From JAKFWF01 sp031374115 (lineage in GTDB: Bacteria; Pseudomonadota; Alphaproteobacteria; Rhizobiales; Hyphomicrobiaceae), in the NCBI GenBank assembly GCA_031374115.1, contig JANMNO010000193.1, forward strand, positions 1-26,856: DNA of 26,856 nucleotides, given 5' to 3'. Numbering within the stretch: the first letter of the stretch is position 1; each line of letters begins with the position of its first letter. The position numbers and the translations under genes were made by a program. This document shows, in pieces, positions 1-6,910 of this stretch. The notes under the pieces are model-generated. The model worked only from the letters and a program-made list of their open reading frames with translations, was not told the origin of the DNA and made no database searches.

Positions 1-21
1 CGATCGTTGAACTCGTTTACA

Positions 22-867
22 TTACTGAGAACGGCCCTCTAACTTGGCGGCCATGATCGAGATTGTCTTGGCGTACACCTCAGCCTTATTCCACTGCTGG
101 ATCACGCCATAATTCGTCGTACCAGGCTCCCAGCTTTTGCCGGCGACCCAGCCGAACGACTTCATGTAGTTCGCCGTCGAGGCCAGCATATCGGGCACGG
201 AGCGGATCAGGTCCTTGCGCCCATCACCGTCGAAGTCGACGGCGAATTTCACGTAATTCGACGGTAAAAACTGCATCGGCCCGATCTCGCCCGCCCAACC
301 ACCCCTTAGGGCTGAGGCCTGCATGTCGCCCCGATCGACGATTTTCAAAGCGCTCACGAGCTCGTTTTGAAAGAATTCCGAGCGCCTGCAATCGTAGGCG
401 AGCGTTGCCAGCGAGTTTACGATGGACTTGCCACCGTTCCCGTCAGCCCCGTAATTGGTCTCGAGACCCCAGATCGCAATGAGGATCGAACCAGGGACCC
501 CGTAGCGCTTCTCAAGTTGCGACAGCAATTGGGCATGGGTCTGCATTTGGCGTTGGCCGCGCGAGATCAACGCGTTGGAGACACGCTTTGCGTAGAACTG
601 CTCAAATGACAGTTTGAAAGAGCGTTGGGAACGATCAAGTCGAATGACGTTGGGATCATAAGAAAGCCCGGACAAAACGGAGTTTGCCGTTCCAGCTGAA
701 ATACCTTGAGCGGATGCCTTGGACCGGAATTGGGACGCCCATGCATCGAACCCGTTCGCCTCGTTGCCACACGTTTGTGCTGTTGCTGGAAAGGCTGCAA
801 AAGTCGCGGCGGCGATCGCGCACAGGCTCAATGCACGTCGAGCAATCTTCAAAGTGCTCATTATCAT
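22..867 (-). CDS. Secreted lytic murein transglycosylase, MltB/SLT_2 type
   Basis: Predicted 281-aa periplasmic enzyme that cleaves the MurNAc-GlcNAc bond of peptidoglycan to leave a 1,6-anhydro end. Residues 1-31 form a signal peptide: basic start, Ala-rich core and an ATA-Q cleavage site. There is no lipobox, so it should be soluble in the periplasm. The catalytic Glu sits in IWGLETNYG (E136). GEIGPMQFLPSNY (about 194-205) is the typical second motif, followed by an Asp-rich DFDGDGRKDL loop (211-220). The length fits short alphaproteobacterial members without a C-terminal peptidoglycan-binding domain. The start could be ATG 867 or the in-frame ATG at 861; GAGAG lies upstream of both. It diverges from purN and seems to be a single gene. 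Confidence 0.9.
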   Translation of the reverse strand: MIMSTLKIARRALSLCAIAAATFAAFPATAQTCGNEANGFDAWASQFRSKASAQGISAGTANSVLSGLSYDPNVIRLDRSQRSFKLSFEQFYAKRVSNALISRGQRQMQTHAQLLSQLEKRYGVPGSILIAIWGLETNYGADGNGGKSIVNSLATLAYDCRRSEFFQNELVSALKIVDRGDMQASALRGGWAGEIGPMQFLPSNYVKFAVDFDGDGRKDLIRSVPDMLASTANYMKSFGWVAGKSWEPGTTNYGVIQQWNKAEVYAKTISIMAAKLEGRSQ

Positions 868-999
868 CTAGTTCCAACTCTCTGTTACGGGGCCAGTCTG
901 ATTGAAGAGCCAGGTTGTTAATTCAAAACCGAGCGATTGTCTGGGGGAGCTGCCGGCGAAGCCTTTAGCCGAGCCCGTTGTCATGCTAAGCGCACGGCC

Positions 1000-1671
1000 A
1001 TGACCAAGAAACGCGTCGGAATTTTGATCTCGGGCCGAGGCTCCAACATGATGTCGCTGATTGCGGCCTGTAACAAGCCCGACTTTCCAGCCGAGATTGC
1101 CGTTGTCATCTCGAACCGGCCAGGTGCCGCGGGGCTAAGCAGAGCTGCCAAAGCTGGCATTGCATCGGTTGCAATCGACCACAAGTTGTTCGCCTCCCGG
1201 GTGCCGTTTGAGATGAAACTGCACCAGGCCTTACTTGATCACGGCGTTGATCTAGTCTGCAATGCCGGCTTCATGCGAATGTTAACCGGTGGCTTCGTGG
1301 ATCGATGGCGCGACCGGCAATTGAACATTCATCCGTCGCTTCTACCAGCGCTTCCAGGCCTCGATACGCATACCCGCGCGCTGGACCAAGGATTGATGAT
1401 CCACGGCTGCACCGTTCATTTCGTCCGCCTGGAGATGGATACCGGACCGATTATTGCACAGGCGGCCGTGCCTGTGCTTCCGGATGATACGGCCGAGAGT
1501 CTCGGCGCCCGTGTCCTTGGGCAAGAACATTTATTATATCCACACGCGCTCGAATTGGTCGCGGGCGGTCATGTCCGGGTTGAGGACGATCGAGCGATCA
1601 TAAGGTCGCTGGTCGATCCTTCCGCCACCCTAATCTCACCGGCATTACGACCAACAACTGCTCCGCGCTAA
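1000..1671 (+). CDS. purN: Phosphoribosylglycinamide formyltransferase (GART)
   Basis: Predicted 223-aa cytoplasmic enzyme that transfers a formyl group from 10-formyl-THF to glycinamide ribonucleotide, the third step of purine synthesis. Visible motifs are SGRGSN near the N-terminus (11-16, phosphate binding), LNIHPSLLP with the catalytic Asn109 and His111, and MDTGPI with catalytic Asp147. The ATG at 1000 gives the family's usual start (MTKKRVGILISGRGSN). An in-frame TTG at 937 would add 21 residues that look unlike the family, so it was not chosen. In many alphaproteobacteria purM lies directly upstream, but here a divergent transglycosylase gene takes that place. The TAA stop overlaps the stop of the convergent TPR gene. 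Confidence 0.95.
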   Translation: MTKKRVGILISGRGSNMMSLIAACNKPDFPAEIAVVISNRPGAAGLSRAAKAGIASVAIDHKLFASRVPFEMKLHQALLDHGVDLVCNAGFMRMLTGGFVDRWRDRQLNIHPSLLPALPGLDTHTRALDQGLMIHGCTVHFVRLEMDTGPIIAQAAVPVLPDDTAESLGARVLGQEHLLYPHALELVAGGHVRVEDDRAIIRSLVDPSATLISPALRPTTAPR

Positions 1672-2405
1672 AGGGCGCGTCCCTCGACCTCGCGGCGCAA
1701 TTCTTCAATGATATTTGTTAGGTTGGGCCAGAACGGATGAACCGTCTGCAGCTTTTCATATGCTTGTAGCGCCTGCGGTTTGCGGTCCAATTGCCGCATG
1801 ATTTGGCCCAGTCCGTCGAGTGCCTTGTAATGGTGAGCATCAAGCGCGAGCACGCGCCGAAGATCGCCTAAGGCACGTTCGTAATCGCCCTCCGTGTAGA
1901 AAACATAGGCGCGCCGGTTCCAGCCTTCAGCGTAATCAGGAGCCTGCTCGACGACGGCGCTAAGCAACTGCAATGCTAGGTCATTACGCTTCTGGCCGAC
2001 CGCCTGCATCGCCCGCTCCATCAACACTGCAACCGTGTCGCTGCCTGGACTGAGCCAAAGCCGCTCGATCGAGTCGGCGAATGGCTTGGACGCTTCCTCG
2101 TCCGGCGCTGTCGCCAGATGTGCGTATAGATCGTCGAGCAACTTGACTCGGTCGGCCGGCGCATCAGGGATGACTTTCCCCAGCTGCGGACGCTTCGGCA
2201 TCTTCGGGCCGGTGTCCGGCAACTGCGGATGAGGCGCGCCTGGAGAATTGTCCCAAGGCAAATCGGATGGAGGTGATTTAGGACCGGTGTTAGGAGAGGG
2301 GATCGTCTGCGCCCGGGCCTGCGGCAAGGCAATCGGCACGAAAACAAACGCCGCTGCGGCGATGCACAGGGCGGACCAAAACACGAAGTTCGATTTGTTA
2401 CTCAT
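1668..2405 (-). CDS. Exported tetratricopeptide-repeat protein
   Basis: Predicted 245-aa protein with an N-terminal hydrophobic segment (about residues 9-27) ending in a signal-peptidase-like ARAQ site, so it is probably periplasmic. A Pro-rich linker rich in GPK/DLP follows. The C-terminal half has two to three TPR-like helical pairs, with AEGWNRRAYVFYTEGDYERA and HYKALDGLGQIMRQLDRKPQ as the clearest units. TPR domains mediate protein-protein contacts; the partner is unknown. The ATG at 2405 is preferred, although an in-frame TTG at 2420 would add five residues, and no strong ribosome-binding site is seen for either. It follows rpmJ on the same strand with a 61-bp gap and converges on purN with overlapping stops. 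Confidence 0.75.
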   Translation of the reverse strand: MSNKSNFVFWSALCIAAAAFVFVPIALPQARAQTIPSPNTGPKSPPSDLPWDNSPGAPHPQLPDTGPKMPKRPQLGKVIPDAPADRVKLLDDLYAHLATAPDEEASKPFADSIERLWLSPGSDTVAVLMERAMQAVGQKRNDLALQLLSAVVEQAPDYAEGWNRRAYVFYTEGDYERALGDLRRVLALDAHHYKALDGLGQIMRQLDRKPQALQAYEKLQTVHPFWPNLTNIIEELRREVEGRAL

Positions 2406-2466
2406 GCGTTGAGCGTACAAAATCAGAGCGGGTACGTCAAAGCGACTCGACGTCTGCCCTTTGGTC

Positions 2467-2592
2467 TCAGCCTTGACGGGCCTTGAACCGCCGCTGCGTC
2501 TTGTTGATCACGTACAGCCGCCCGCGACGCCGCACAACCTGGCAATCGCGGTGACGGACACGCAACGACTTGATCGAGTTCTTGACTTTCAT
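2467..2592 (-). CDS. rpmJ: 50S ribosomal protein L36 (Cys-poor type)
   Basis: A 41-aa basic ORF read directly from the sequence. It starts MKVKNSIKSLRVRHRDCQVV and ends with NKTQRRFKARQG, which is diagnostic for L36. The four zinc ligands of the classical form are missing; only one Cys remains. This matches the zinc-independent version common in alphaproteobacteria. A GAGAG purine run lies about 7 nt before the ATG. The gene starts 17 nt after the end of tRNA-Val on the same strand, so the tRNA promoter may also feed it. The T6 run between the two genes could partly terminate transcription. Confidence 0.95.
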   Translation of the reverse strand: MKVKNSIKSLRVRHRDCQVVRRRGRLYVINKTQRRFKARQG

Positions 2593-2609
2593 CACACGCT
2601 CTCAAAAAA

Positions 2610-2684
2610 TGGTGGGCGCGACAGGGATTGAACCTGTGACCCCTACAATGTCAATGTAGTGCTCTACCGCTGAGCTACGCGCCC
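2610..2684 (-). tRNA. tRNA-Val (anticodon GAC), CCA encoded
   Basis: The minus strand folds into a full cloverleaf. The 7-bp acceptor stem is GGGCGCG paired with CGCGCCC. There is a D arm with GCTC/GAGC, an anticodon stem CTACA/TGTAG with loop TTGACAT (anticodon GAC), and a T arm ACAGG-TTCAATC-CCTGT. The discriminator A is followed by a genomically encoded CCA (plus-strand 2610-2612). The length is 75 nt with CCA. Confidence 0.97.
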
Positions 2685-2719
2685 ATGCCGCACCCCGAAA
2701 GGGCAGAAAAGGAAGGCTT

Positions 2720-2748
2720 CCTATACTGACGTCCAGCTGCGCTGGCAA
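2720..2748 (-). promoter_or_regulatory. Sigma70-type promoter of tRNA-Val
   Basis: Read on the minus strand, a TTGCCA -35 box (plus 2743-2748) is followed by a 17-bp spacer and a TATAGG -10 box (plus 2720-2725). Transcription would start near 2713, leaving a leader of about 28 nt before the tRNA 5' end. Both boxes and the spacing are close to consensus; activity is inferred. Confidence 0.65.
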
Positions 2749-2782
2749 GCACCGCTTTCGCCATCAGCAGAAGAATGTCGGG

Positions 2783-3184
2783 TCAGGCGGCCAACAGACG
2801 GTCTACCTCACGCACGAGATCTTTCAGATGAAATGGTTTGGAGAGAACACGCGCATCCTTGGGCGCCGTGTGTTCATTATTGAGGGTGACGGCGGCAAAG
2901 CCGGTAATGAACATGATCTTCAGGTCCGGATGCAGTTCGCTCGCCCTTCGAGCCAACTCAATGCCGTCCATTCGCGGCATAACGATATCAGTCAAGAGCA
3001 GACTAAACGGTTCGGTCTGCAGTCGTTCGAAGGCCTCTTGCCCGTTGGCGAAGGACGTCACCAAATGCCCTGCACGTTGCAGCGCGCGCTCTAGAAACCC
3101 GCGCATCGAGTCGTCGTCCTCGGCCAGAAGTATACGAGCAGCAGCTGCCTGTTGGGGAGAGGAAGGTGGCGGAGATGATTTCAT
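2783..3184 (-). CDS. cpdR: Single-domain response regulator CpdR
   Basis: Predicted 133-aa receiver-only protein. In Caulobacter and rhizobia, CpdR in its unphosphorylated form primes the ClpXP protease at the cell pole for timed proteolysis, and it is phosphorylated through the CckA-ChpT relay. The acidic pocket is EDD (22-24), the phospho-acceptor is D66 in LLTDIVMP, T94 lies in the CpdR-like FITGFAAV segment, and K116 lies in LSKPFHL. There is no output domain. It has about 16 residues (MKSSPPPSSPQQAAAA) before the usual ARILLAEDD start, with no internal ATG to shorten it. The C-terminus ends in LLAA, resembling a ClpXP-recognised tail. It is divergent from the amidohydrolase gene at 3369, an arrangement I recall from other Hyphomicrobiales. 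Confidence 0.9.
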   Translation of the reverse strand: MKSSPPPSSPQQAAAARILLAEDDDSMRGFLERALQRAGHLVTSFANGQEAFERLQTEPFSLLLTDIVMPRMDGIELARRASELHPDLKIMFITGFAAVTLNNEHTAPKDARVLSKPFHLKDLVREVDRLLAA

Positions 3185-3368
3185 GATGCTCTACCGTGCT
3201 GTTCATTCTTCCTTACGGCGGCATGAGCGCTACCGACAACCAATTTTGCCTTCATTTTAATAAACGAGTTATGAATGAGTGACCGCTTGGCCACGAAGAT
3301 GTATCACCCATAGACACGAAGCAGTACCGTTGTCACAGTATCGCGTCAGGATCACGGGCCCCATCTGA

Positions 3369-4277
3369 ATGCCGTCGAACGAGCAAATTTCCATACTGGA
3401 AGAATTGACGCCCCCCTTCCGAGTGCTTGAACCCGCGGTTCAAACCACGCCATTTATTTTTTGTTCGCCCCACTCTGGCGCGATCTATCCGCGGCGCTTC
3501 GTCGAGACCTCGAGGCTCGACTCGCACGCCTTGAGAAAATCCGAAGATGTGCTGGTCGACCGGCTCTTCCAAGGCGTAACGACACTTGGAGCCCCGTTGA
3601 TCGCCGCTAACTTTCCGCGGGCCTACATCGATGTCAATCGCGAGCCCTACGAACTCGATCCATTATTGTTTCGAGCACCGCTGCCAACGTTCGCGAATAG
3701 TCAGTCCATGCGGGTTGCCGGCGGACTTGGCACAATCGCGCGCATCGTAGCGGATGCGGAAGAAATATACTCATCCGATCGACGCCCTTCCATCGAGGCG
3801 GCGATGCAACGCATAGAGTTGCTCTACAAGCCGTTTCATGCGGCATTAGCGGCGCTCATTGGCAGTACGCGCGAAAGATTTGGCACCGCCATTTTGATCG
3901 ATTGTCATTCGATGCCATCATCTTCGATGGCAAAACCTGGAAGCGCTAGTCGCCCTGACGTTGTGCTCGGCGACAGGTTCGGCGCCAGTTGCGATGCGCG
4001 CGTCACTCGCATGGTGCGCGATTCAATGGCGCTATTCGGCCTCCATGTGCAGCTGAACCGCCCGTACGCCGGCGGTTTCATAACCGAACACTATGGCCGT
4101 CCCTATGAGGGCGTGCACGCACTTCAGATCGAGATCAATCGAGCGTTATATTTGGACGAAGCGACGCTGGCGCCCACATCTGGATTCTGCACTTTGCAAG
4201 ATGCGCTCACCCGCATCTTTGGAAGTATGGTTGGCGAGTTGCCAAGGCATCTGACGACGCAAATGGCGGCCGAATGA
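3369..4277 (+). CDS. N-formylglutamate amidohydrolase family protein
   Basis: Predicted 302-aa cytoplasmic hydrolase of the N-formylglutamate amidohydrolase family, which releases glutamate and formate from N-formyl-L-glutamate, the end of one histidine degradation route. Family motifs are FCSPHSGAIYP (31-41), DVNREP (88-93), ILIDCHSMPS, the RPDVVLGDRFG stretch, and GGFITEHYGRP followed by LQIEINR near the C-terminus. No other hut gene is nearby, so a role in histidine use is uncertain. The pairing with cpdR is conserved context rather than a pathway link. The ribosome-binding site is weak. The minus-strand sRNA terminates about 34 bp beyond its stop codon. Confidence 0.85.
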   Translation: MPSNEQISILEELTPPFRVLEPAVQTTPFIFCSPHSGAIYPRRFVETSRLDSHALRKSEDVLVDRLFQGVTTLGAPLIAANFPRAYIDVNREPYELDPLLFRAPLPTFANSQSMRVAGGLGTIARIVADAEEIYSSDRRPSIEAAMQRIELLYKPFHAALAALIGSTRERFGTAILIDCHSMPSSSMAKPGSASRPDVVLGDRFGASCDARVTRMVRDSMALFGLHVQLNRPYAGGFITEHYGRPYEGVHALQIEINRALYLDEATLAPTSGFCTLQDALTRIFGSMVGELPRHLTTQMAAE

Positions 4278-4310
4278 GTCGTCGACGTTCGGCGTCGAAC
4301 GTCCGCGTAA

Positions 4311-4341
4311 AGAAAAGGGGCCGTTCAGCTAAGAACGGCCC
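4311..4341 (-). terminator. Rho-independent terminator of the MmgR-like sRNA
   Basis: Perfect 9-bp inverted repeat GGGCCGTTC / GAACGGCCC (plus 4318-4326 and 4333-4341) with a 6-nt loop. On the minus strand it is followed by CTTTTCT. The polarity of the T-rich tail supports termination of minus-strand transcripts, not of the upstream plus-strand amidohydrolase gene. Confidence 0.8.
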
Positions 4342-4405
4342 AAGTCTAGGGAGGAAACGCCCAAGGAGGGCTGCGGTAGGCGAGGTAACTCCCCCAGGCC
4401 GCATG
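4311..4405 (-). ncRNA. mmgR: MmgR-like (alpha-r8, Rfam 'suhB' family) trans-acting sRNA
   Basis: On the minus strand a short hairpin (GCCC-TCCTT-GGGC, plus 4359-4371) is followed by the unpaired decamer TTTCCTCCCT (plus 4348-4357). Then comes a strong terminator hairpin with a pyrimidine tail (4311-4341). This two-hairpin layout with a conserved anti-Shine-Dalgarno-like core is the hallmark of the MmgR/alpha-r8 sRNAs of Hyphomicrobiales. In Sinorhizobium MmgR limits polyhydroxybutyrate accumulation. The Rfam family is called suhB because copies lie near suhB-like genes, and a SuhB-fold gene (hisN) is the next gene here. The 5' end is estimated from a TATTAT -10 box at plus 4413-4418; the -35 box is poor, so the start is approximate. 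Confidence 0.8.
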
Positions 4406-4421
4406 CCAAAAGATAATAGTG

Positions 4422-4460
4422 CGCTGCACAAAAAACAACTGCGTTTTTTGCAGAGCAGCG
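4422..4460. repeat. Imperfect inverted repeat upstream of the sRNA
   Basis: CGCTGC (4422-4427) pairs with GCAGCG (4455-4460), and CAAAAAAC (4429-4436) pairs with GTTTTTTG (4443-4450), leaving a 6-nt loop and small bulges. It lies just upstream of the inferred -10 box of the minus-strand sRNA, so it may be a regulator site or a feature of its promoter. The A6/T6 tracts also make it intrinsically bent DNA. Confidence 0.45.
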
Positions 4461-4830
4461 AAACCGCATCTGCGTGCCGTGTCGGTTGAAAATCGATCAT
4501 TTGCGCACCAACGCTGATTAACACTTCATCAATTAAGCCGATAATGAAATAAGGATGCTGTCGCTTGAAGATGCTGATTAACAACGATATTCACTCTCCA
4601 CAGGATCGTAGAATTCAGATGGAGCGCTTTTGAAAGTGGCAAACGAACAGTTTCACGAACCTGCATCTAACCGAGGCACTCACATAGGGCGGAGCGTGCT
4701 ATTGCAGAAACTGCATCTGTGAGCTGCAAGCAAAATTGAAGCAGCGGCATTGTCCTTTATCCCATGCTGCACTTGCGAACTGCCCTGGATTGATGATCCA
4801 TCGTCCGGCCACCGCTGACATGAGGACTGA

Positions 4831-5640
4831 ATGCCAACCTCCAAAGCGCAGCTTGCCGCCTTGCTTGCCACTGCCCACACCCTGGCCGATCAATCTGCCG
4901 CTGCAATACTGCCCTATTTCCGACGCGCCTTGAAGGTGGACAACAAAGCCGAAGGCGGCAACTTCGATCCGGTAACGATTGCCGACCGCGCCGCCGAGCG
5001 TGCGATCGCAGCAACGATCGCCGCCGAATGGCCCGATCACGGCATCGTTGGCGAGGAATACGGCACGCAACTGGGCAACTCGAAATATCGCTGGATCATA
5101 GATCCCATCGACGGCACCAAAGCTTTCATTCTTGGATTTCCGCTTTGGGGCACGCTTATTGGGTTGATGGAGGCCGATCAGCCGCTACTTGGCCTCATGA
5201 ACCAACCATATACCGGCGAGCGCTTCTGGTCCGGACACGCCTCATCGACGATGCGGACGCCCGATGGTCGCGAGCGGCGGATTAAAACACGCGCCTGTGC
5301 AACCTTGGCGGACGCGCTGTTCGTTACCACGCACCCGGATATGTTCAAGGTCGGCCCCGAAACGCAAGGTTTTCAGGCAATTGCGGCGTCGACGAGGTAC
5401 ACCCGTTTCGGGGGCGATTGCTACGCCTATTGCATGCTTGCGGCAGGCCATGTCGACCTCGTGGTTGAGGCCGGGTTGAAGCCTTACGACATCGCAGCTC
5501 TTATCCCGATCATCGAAATGGCCGGCGGAAGATGCACCTCTTGGAACGGAAGTACTGCGGCCAACGGCGGACGGGTCGTCGCCGCCGGCGATCCGCGTGT
5601 ACATGACGCAGCCGTGCGACTCCTCGAGAGGTTGGGGTAG
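4831..5640 (+). CDS. hisN: Histidinol-phosphatase, inositol-monophosphatase fold
   Basis: Predicted 269-aa Mg-dependent phosphatase of the inositol monophosphatase superfamily. HisN dephosphorylates L-histidinol phosphate in histidine synthesis. Metal ligands are visible in VGEEYG (E75/E76), IDPIDGTKAF (D91, D94) and KPYDIAAL (D220). The GGDCYAYCMLAAGHVDLVVEAGLKPYD region is more typical of HisN than of true inositol monophosphatases, which have a WD pair at the last motif, as in the second family member in this window (12418-13200). The start follows a GAGGA ribosome-binding site closely. It converges on dapE with only 3 bp between the stops. A broader phosphatase activity cannot be excluded from sequence alone. 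Confidence 0.85.
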   Translation: MPTSKAQLAALLATAHTLADQSAAAILPYFRRALKVDNKAEGGNFDPVTIADRAAERAIAATIAAEWPDHGIVGEEYGTQLGNSKYRWIIDPIDGTKAFILGFPLWGTLIGLMEADQPLLGLMNQPYTGERFWSGHASSTMRTPDGRERRIKTRACATLADALFVTTHPDMFKVGPETQGFQAIAASTRYTRFGGDCYAYCMLAAGHVDLVVEAGLKPYDIAALIPIIEMAGGRCTSWNGSTAANGGRVVAAGDPRVHDAAVRLLERLG

Positions 5641-5643
5641 ACA

Positions 5644-6804
5644 TCAAATCGTTCGGCCAAAGAAATTCCTTATGAAGCCTTCGTAGATGGCTGTGAGCTG
5701 CTCGAGGTCTGTCAGAGCCACGCGTTCATCCACCTGGTGGATCGTCGCGTTTACGAGGCCGAACTCGATCACCGGACAATAGGCCTGAATGAAACGCGCG
5801 TCGGACGTGCCACCGCCGGTGCTCAGCGTGGGCATGCGACCGGTAACGGAATGCACGGCATCGCGCATGGTATCGACCAGCGGGCCAGGATTGGTGAGAA
5901 ACACATCGCCGGTGCCGGAGAAGGCAACGGTCCAGCGCGCGCCGACGCTCTCCCCGGCTGCTTCGCACTGCAATCGCACCCACTCTTCGAGTTGCGGCCT
6001 GCGCCAAAGATCATTGTATCTGATATTGAACTTCGCGCTCGCCTGCGCCGGGATGACGTTGGTTGCAGTATTTGACGCCGAGATCACCGTCACCTGCAGG
6101 CTCGATGGCTCGAAATTGGACGTCCCCTGATCGAGCACCTGCGACGATAGCCGATCGATAATGCGGGCGAGCTTCGGTACCGGGTTTTCGGCTAATTGCG
6201 GGTAGGCAGCGTGCCCCTGCTTACCGGCAATGACCAACTCGGCGTTGAGCGAGCCGCGACGGCCTATCTTGATCTCGTCGCCGAGAGATTTCGGGTTCGA
6301 CGGCTCCCCGACAACGCAAGCGTCAAGCTTCTCTCCGCGTTGAACCAACCAGTCGAGCACCTTCGCGGTGCCGTTAATCGACGGACCTTCCTCGTCTCCG
6401 GTGATCAGAAATGAGATCGAGCCAAGCGGTTCGCCGGCCGCTTTCACGCGCAACGCGGCAGCCATGAAGCAGGCGATCGCGCCTTTCATGTCAACTGCGC
6501 CGCGTCCAAAGAGGTGGCCATCTTTGACCTCGGCCGCAAACGGATCATGGGTCCACGCCTTCAACGCGCCGGGCGGGACGACGTCCGTGTGCCCCGCGAA
6601 ACAAAGGTTTGGGCGGGCGGTGCCGATCCGCGCATAGAGATTTTCCACATCCGGTGTTCCCGGCTCGGAAAATGTCATGCGGTGTACGGCGTAACCTGCT
6701 GGCCTCAGAACGTTCGCGATATACGAAAGCGCGCCGCCCTCATCGGGCGTGACAGACGGGCAGCGGATGAGCGCGCGGGCAAATTCGATCGGATCAGTGG
6801 ACAA
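5644..6804 (-). CDS. dapE: Succinyl-diaminopimelate desuccinylase
   Basis: Predicted 386-aa M20-family dinuclear zinc enzyme that removes succinate from N-succinyl-LL-diaminopimelate in the lysine/meso-DAP pathway, feeding cell-wall synthesis. Zinc and catalytic residues are in AGHTDVVPPG (H72), GRGAVDMKG (D105), GDEEGPS (E138/E139) and the C-terminal ATIHQVDE (His ligand); the positions track those of E. coli DapE closely. No ATG is available near the expected start. I chose the TTG at 6804, which gives the family's SxDPIEFARALIRCPSVTP beginning and normal length. Another in-frame TTG at 6885 would add 27 unconserved residues. It lies 106 bp beyond iolG on the same strand, so it could receive read-through from the operon but probably has its own promoter. 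Confidence 0.9.
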   Translation of the reverse strand: MSTDPIEFARALIRCPSVTPDEGGALSYIANVLRPAGYAVHRMTFSEPGTPDVENLYARIGTARPNLCFAGHTDVVPPGALKAWTHDPFAAEVKDGHLFGRGAVDMKGAIACFMAAALRVKAAGEPLGSISFLITGDEEGPSINGTAKVLDWLVQRGEKLDACVVGEPSNPKSLGDEIKIGRRGSLNAELVIAGKQGHAAYPQLAENPVPKLARIIDRLSSQVLDQGTSNFEPSSLQVTVISASNTATNVIPAQASAKFNIRYNDLWRRPQLEEWVRLQCEAAGESVGARWTVAFSGTGDVFLTNPGPLVDTMRDAVHSVTGRMPTLSTGGGTSDARFIQAYCPVIEFGLVNATIHQVDERVALTDLEQLTAIYEGFIRNFFGRTI

Positions 6805-6910
6805 GGGAGGTGCCTCGCAGCTCTTCGATTTCGCGACCGTAGTGGCTGGAACCTTAGTCGGCAATCGGCACTCAGTCGGCGGCAACCATCACGTTCCGGT
6901 CCGATTGCCG

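Larger units (their letters stand above)
4278..4830. other. 553-bp intergenic region with sRNA, hairpin and direct repeats
   Basis: No protein gene is supported here. The left part holds the MmgR-like sRNA on the minus strand (about 4311-4405). Next to it, 4422-4460 forms an imperfect stem-loop, with CGCTGC/GCAGCG outer arms and CAAAAAAC/GTTTTTTG inner arms. An 11-bp direct repeat, GCTGATTAACA, occurs at 4513-4523 and 4573-4583, exactly 60 bp apart. The remaining stretch up to hisN (about 4590-4815) has a small TGCAG-AAA-CTGCA palindrome near 4705 and otherwise nothing recognisable. hisN has a GAGGA ribosome-binding site just before its ATG. Confidence 0.6.

Noticed and set aside
2423..2605. 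60-codon reading frame on the minus strand
   Set aside because: It overlaps the clear 41-aa rpmJ gene in another frame and shows no family resemblance.
3257..3271. Possible CtrA site (TTAA-N7-GTTA) between cpdR and the amidohydrolase gene
   Set aside because: Only one half-site matches the TTAA-N7-TTAA consensus, so it is too weak to annotate although the cell-cycle context is suggestive.
4274..4489. 71-codon plus-strand frame overlapping the amidohydrolase stop by ATGA
   Set aside because: The ATGA overlap looks like translational coupling, but the frame runs through the terminator and core of the minus-strand sRNA, is very basic, and resembles nothing known.
4207..4584. 125-codon minus-strand frame spanning the sRNA
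   Set aside because: It runs through the sRNA terminator and into the antisense of the amidohydrolase gene; no ribosome-binding site or domain is seen.
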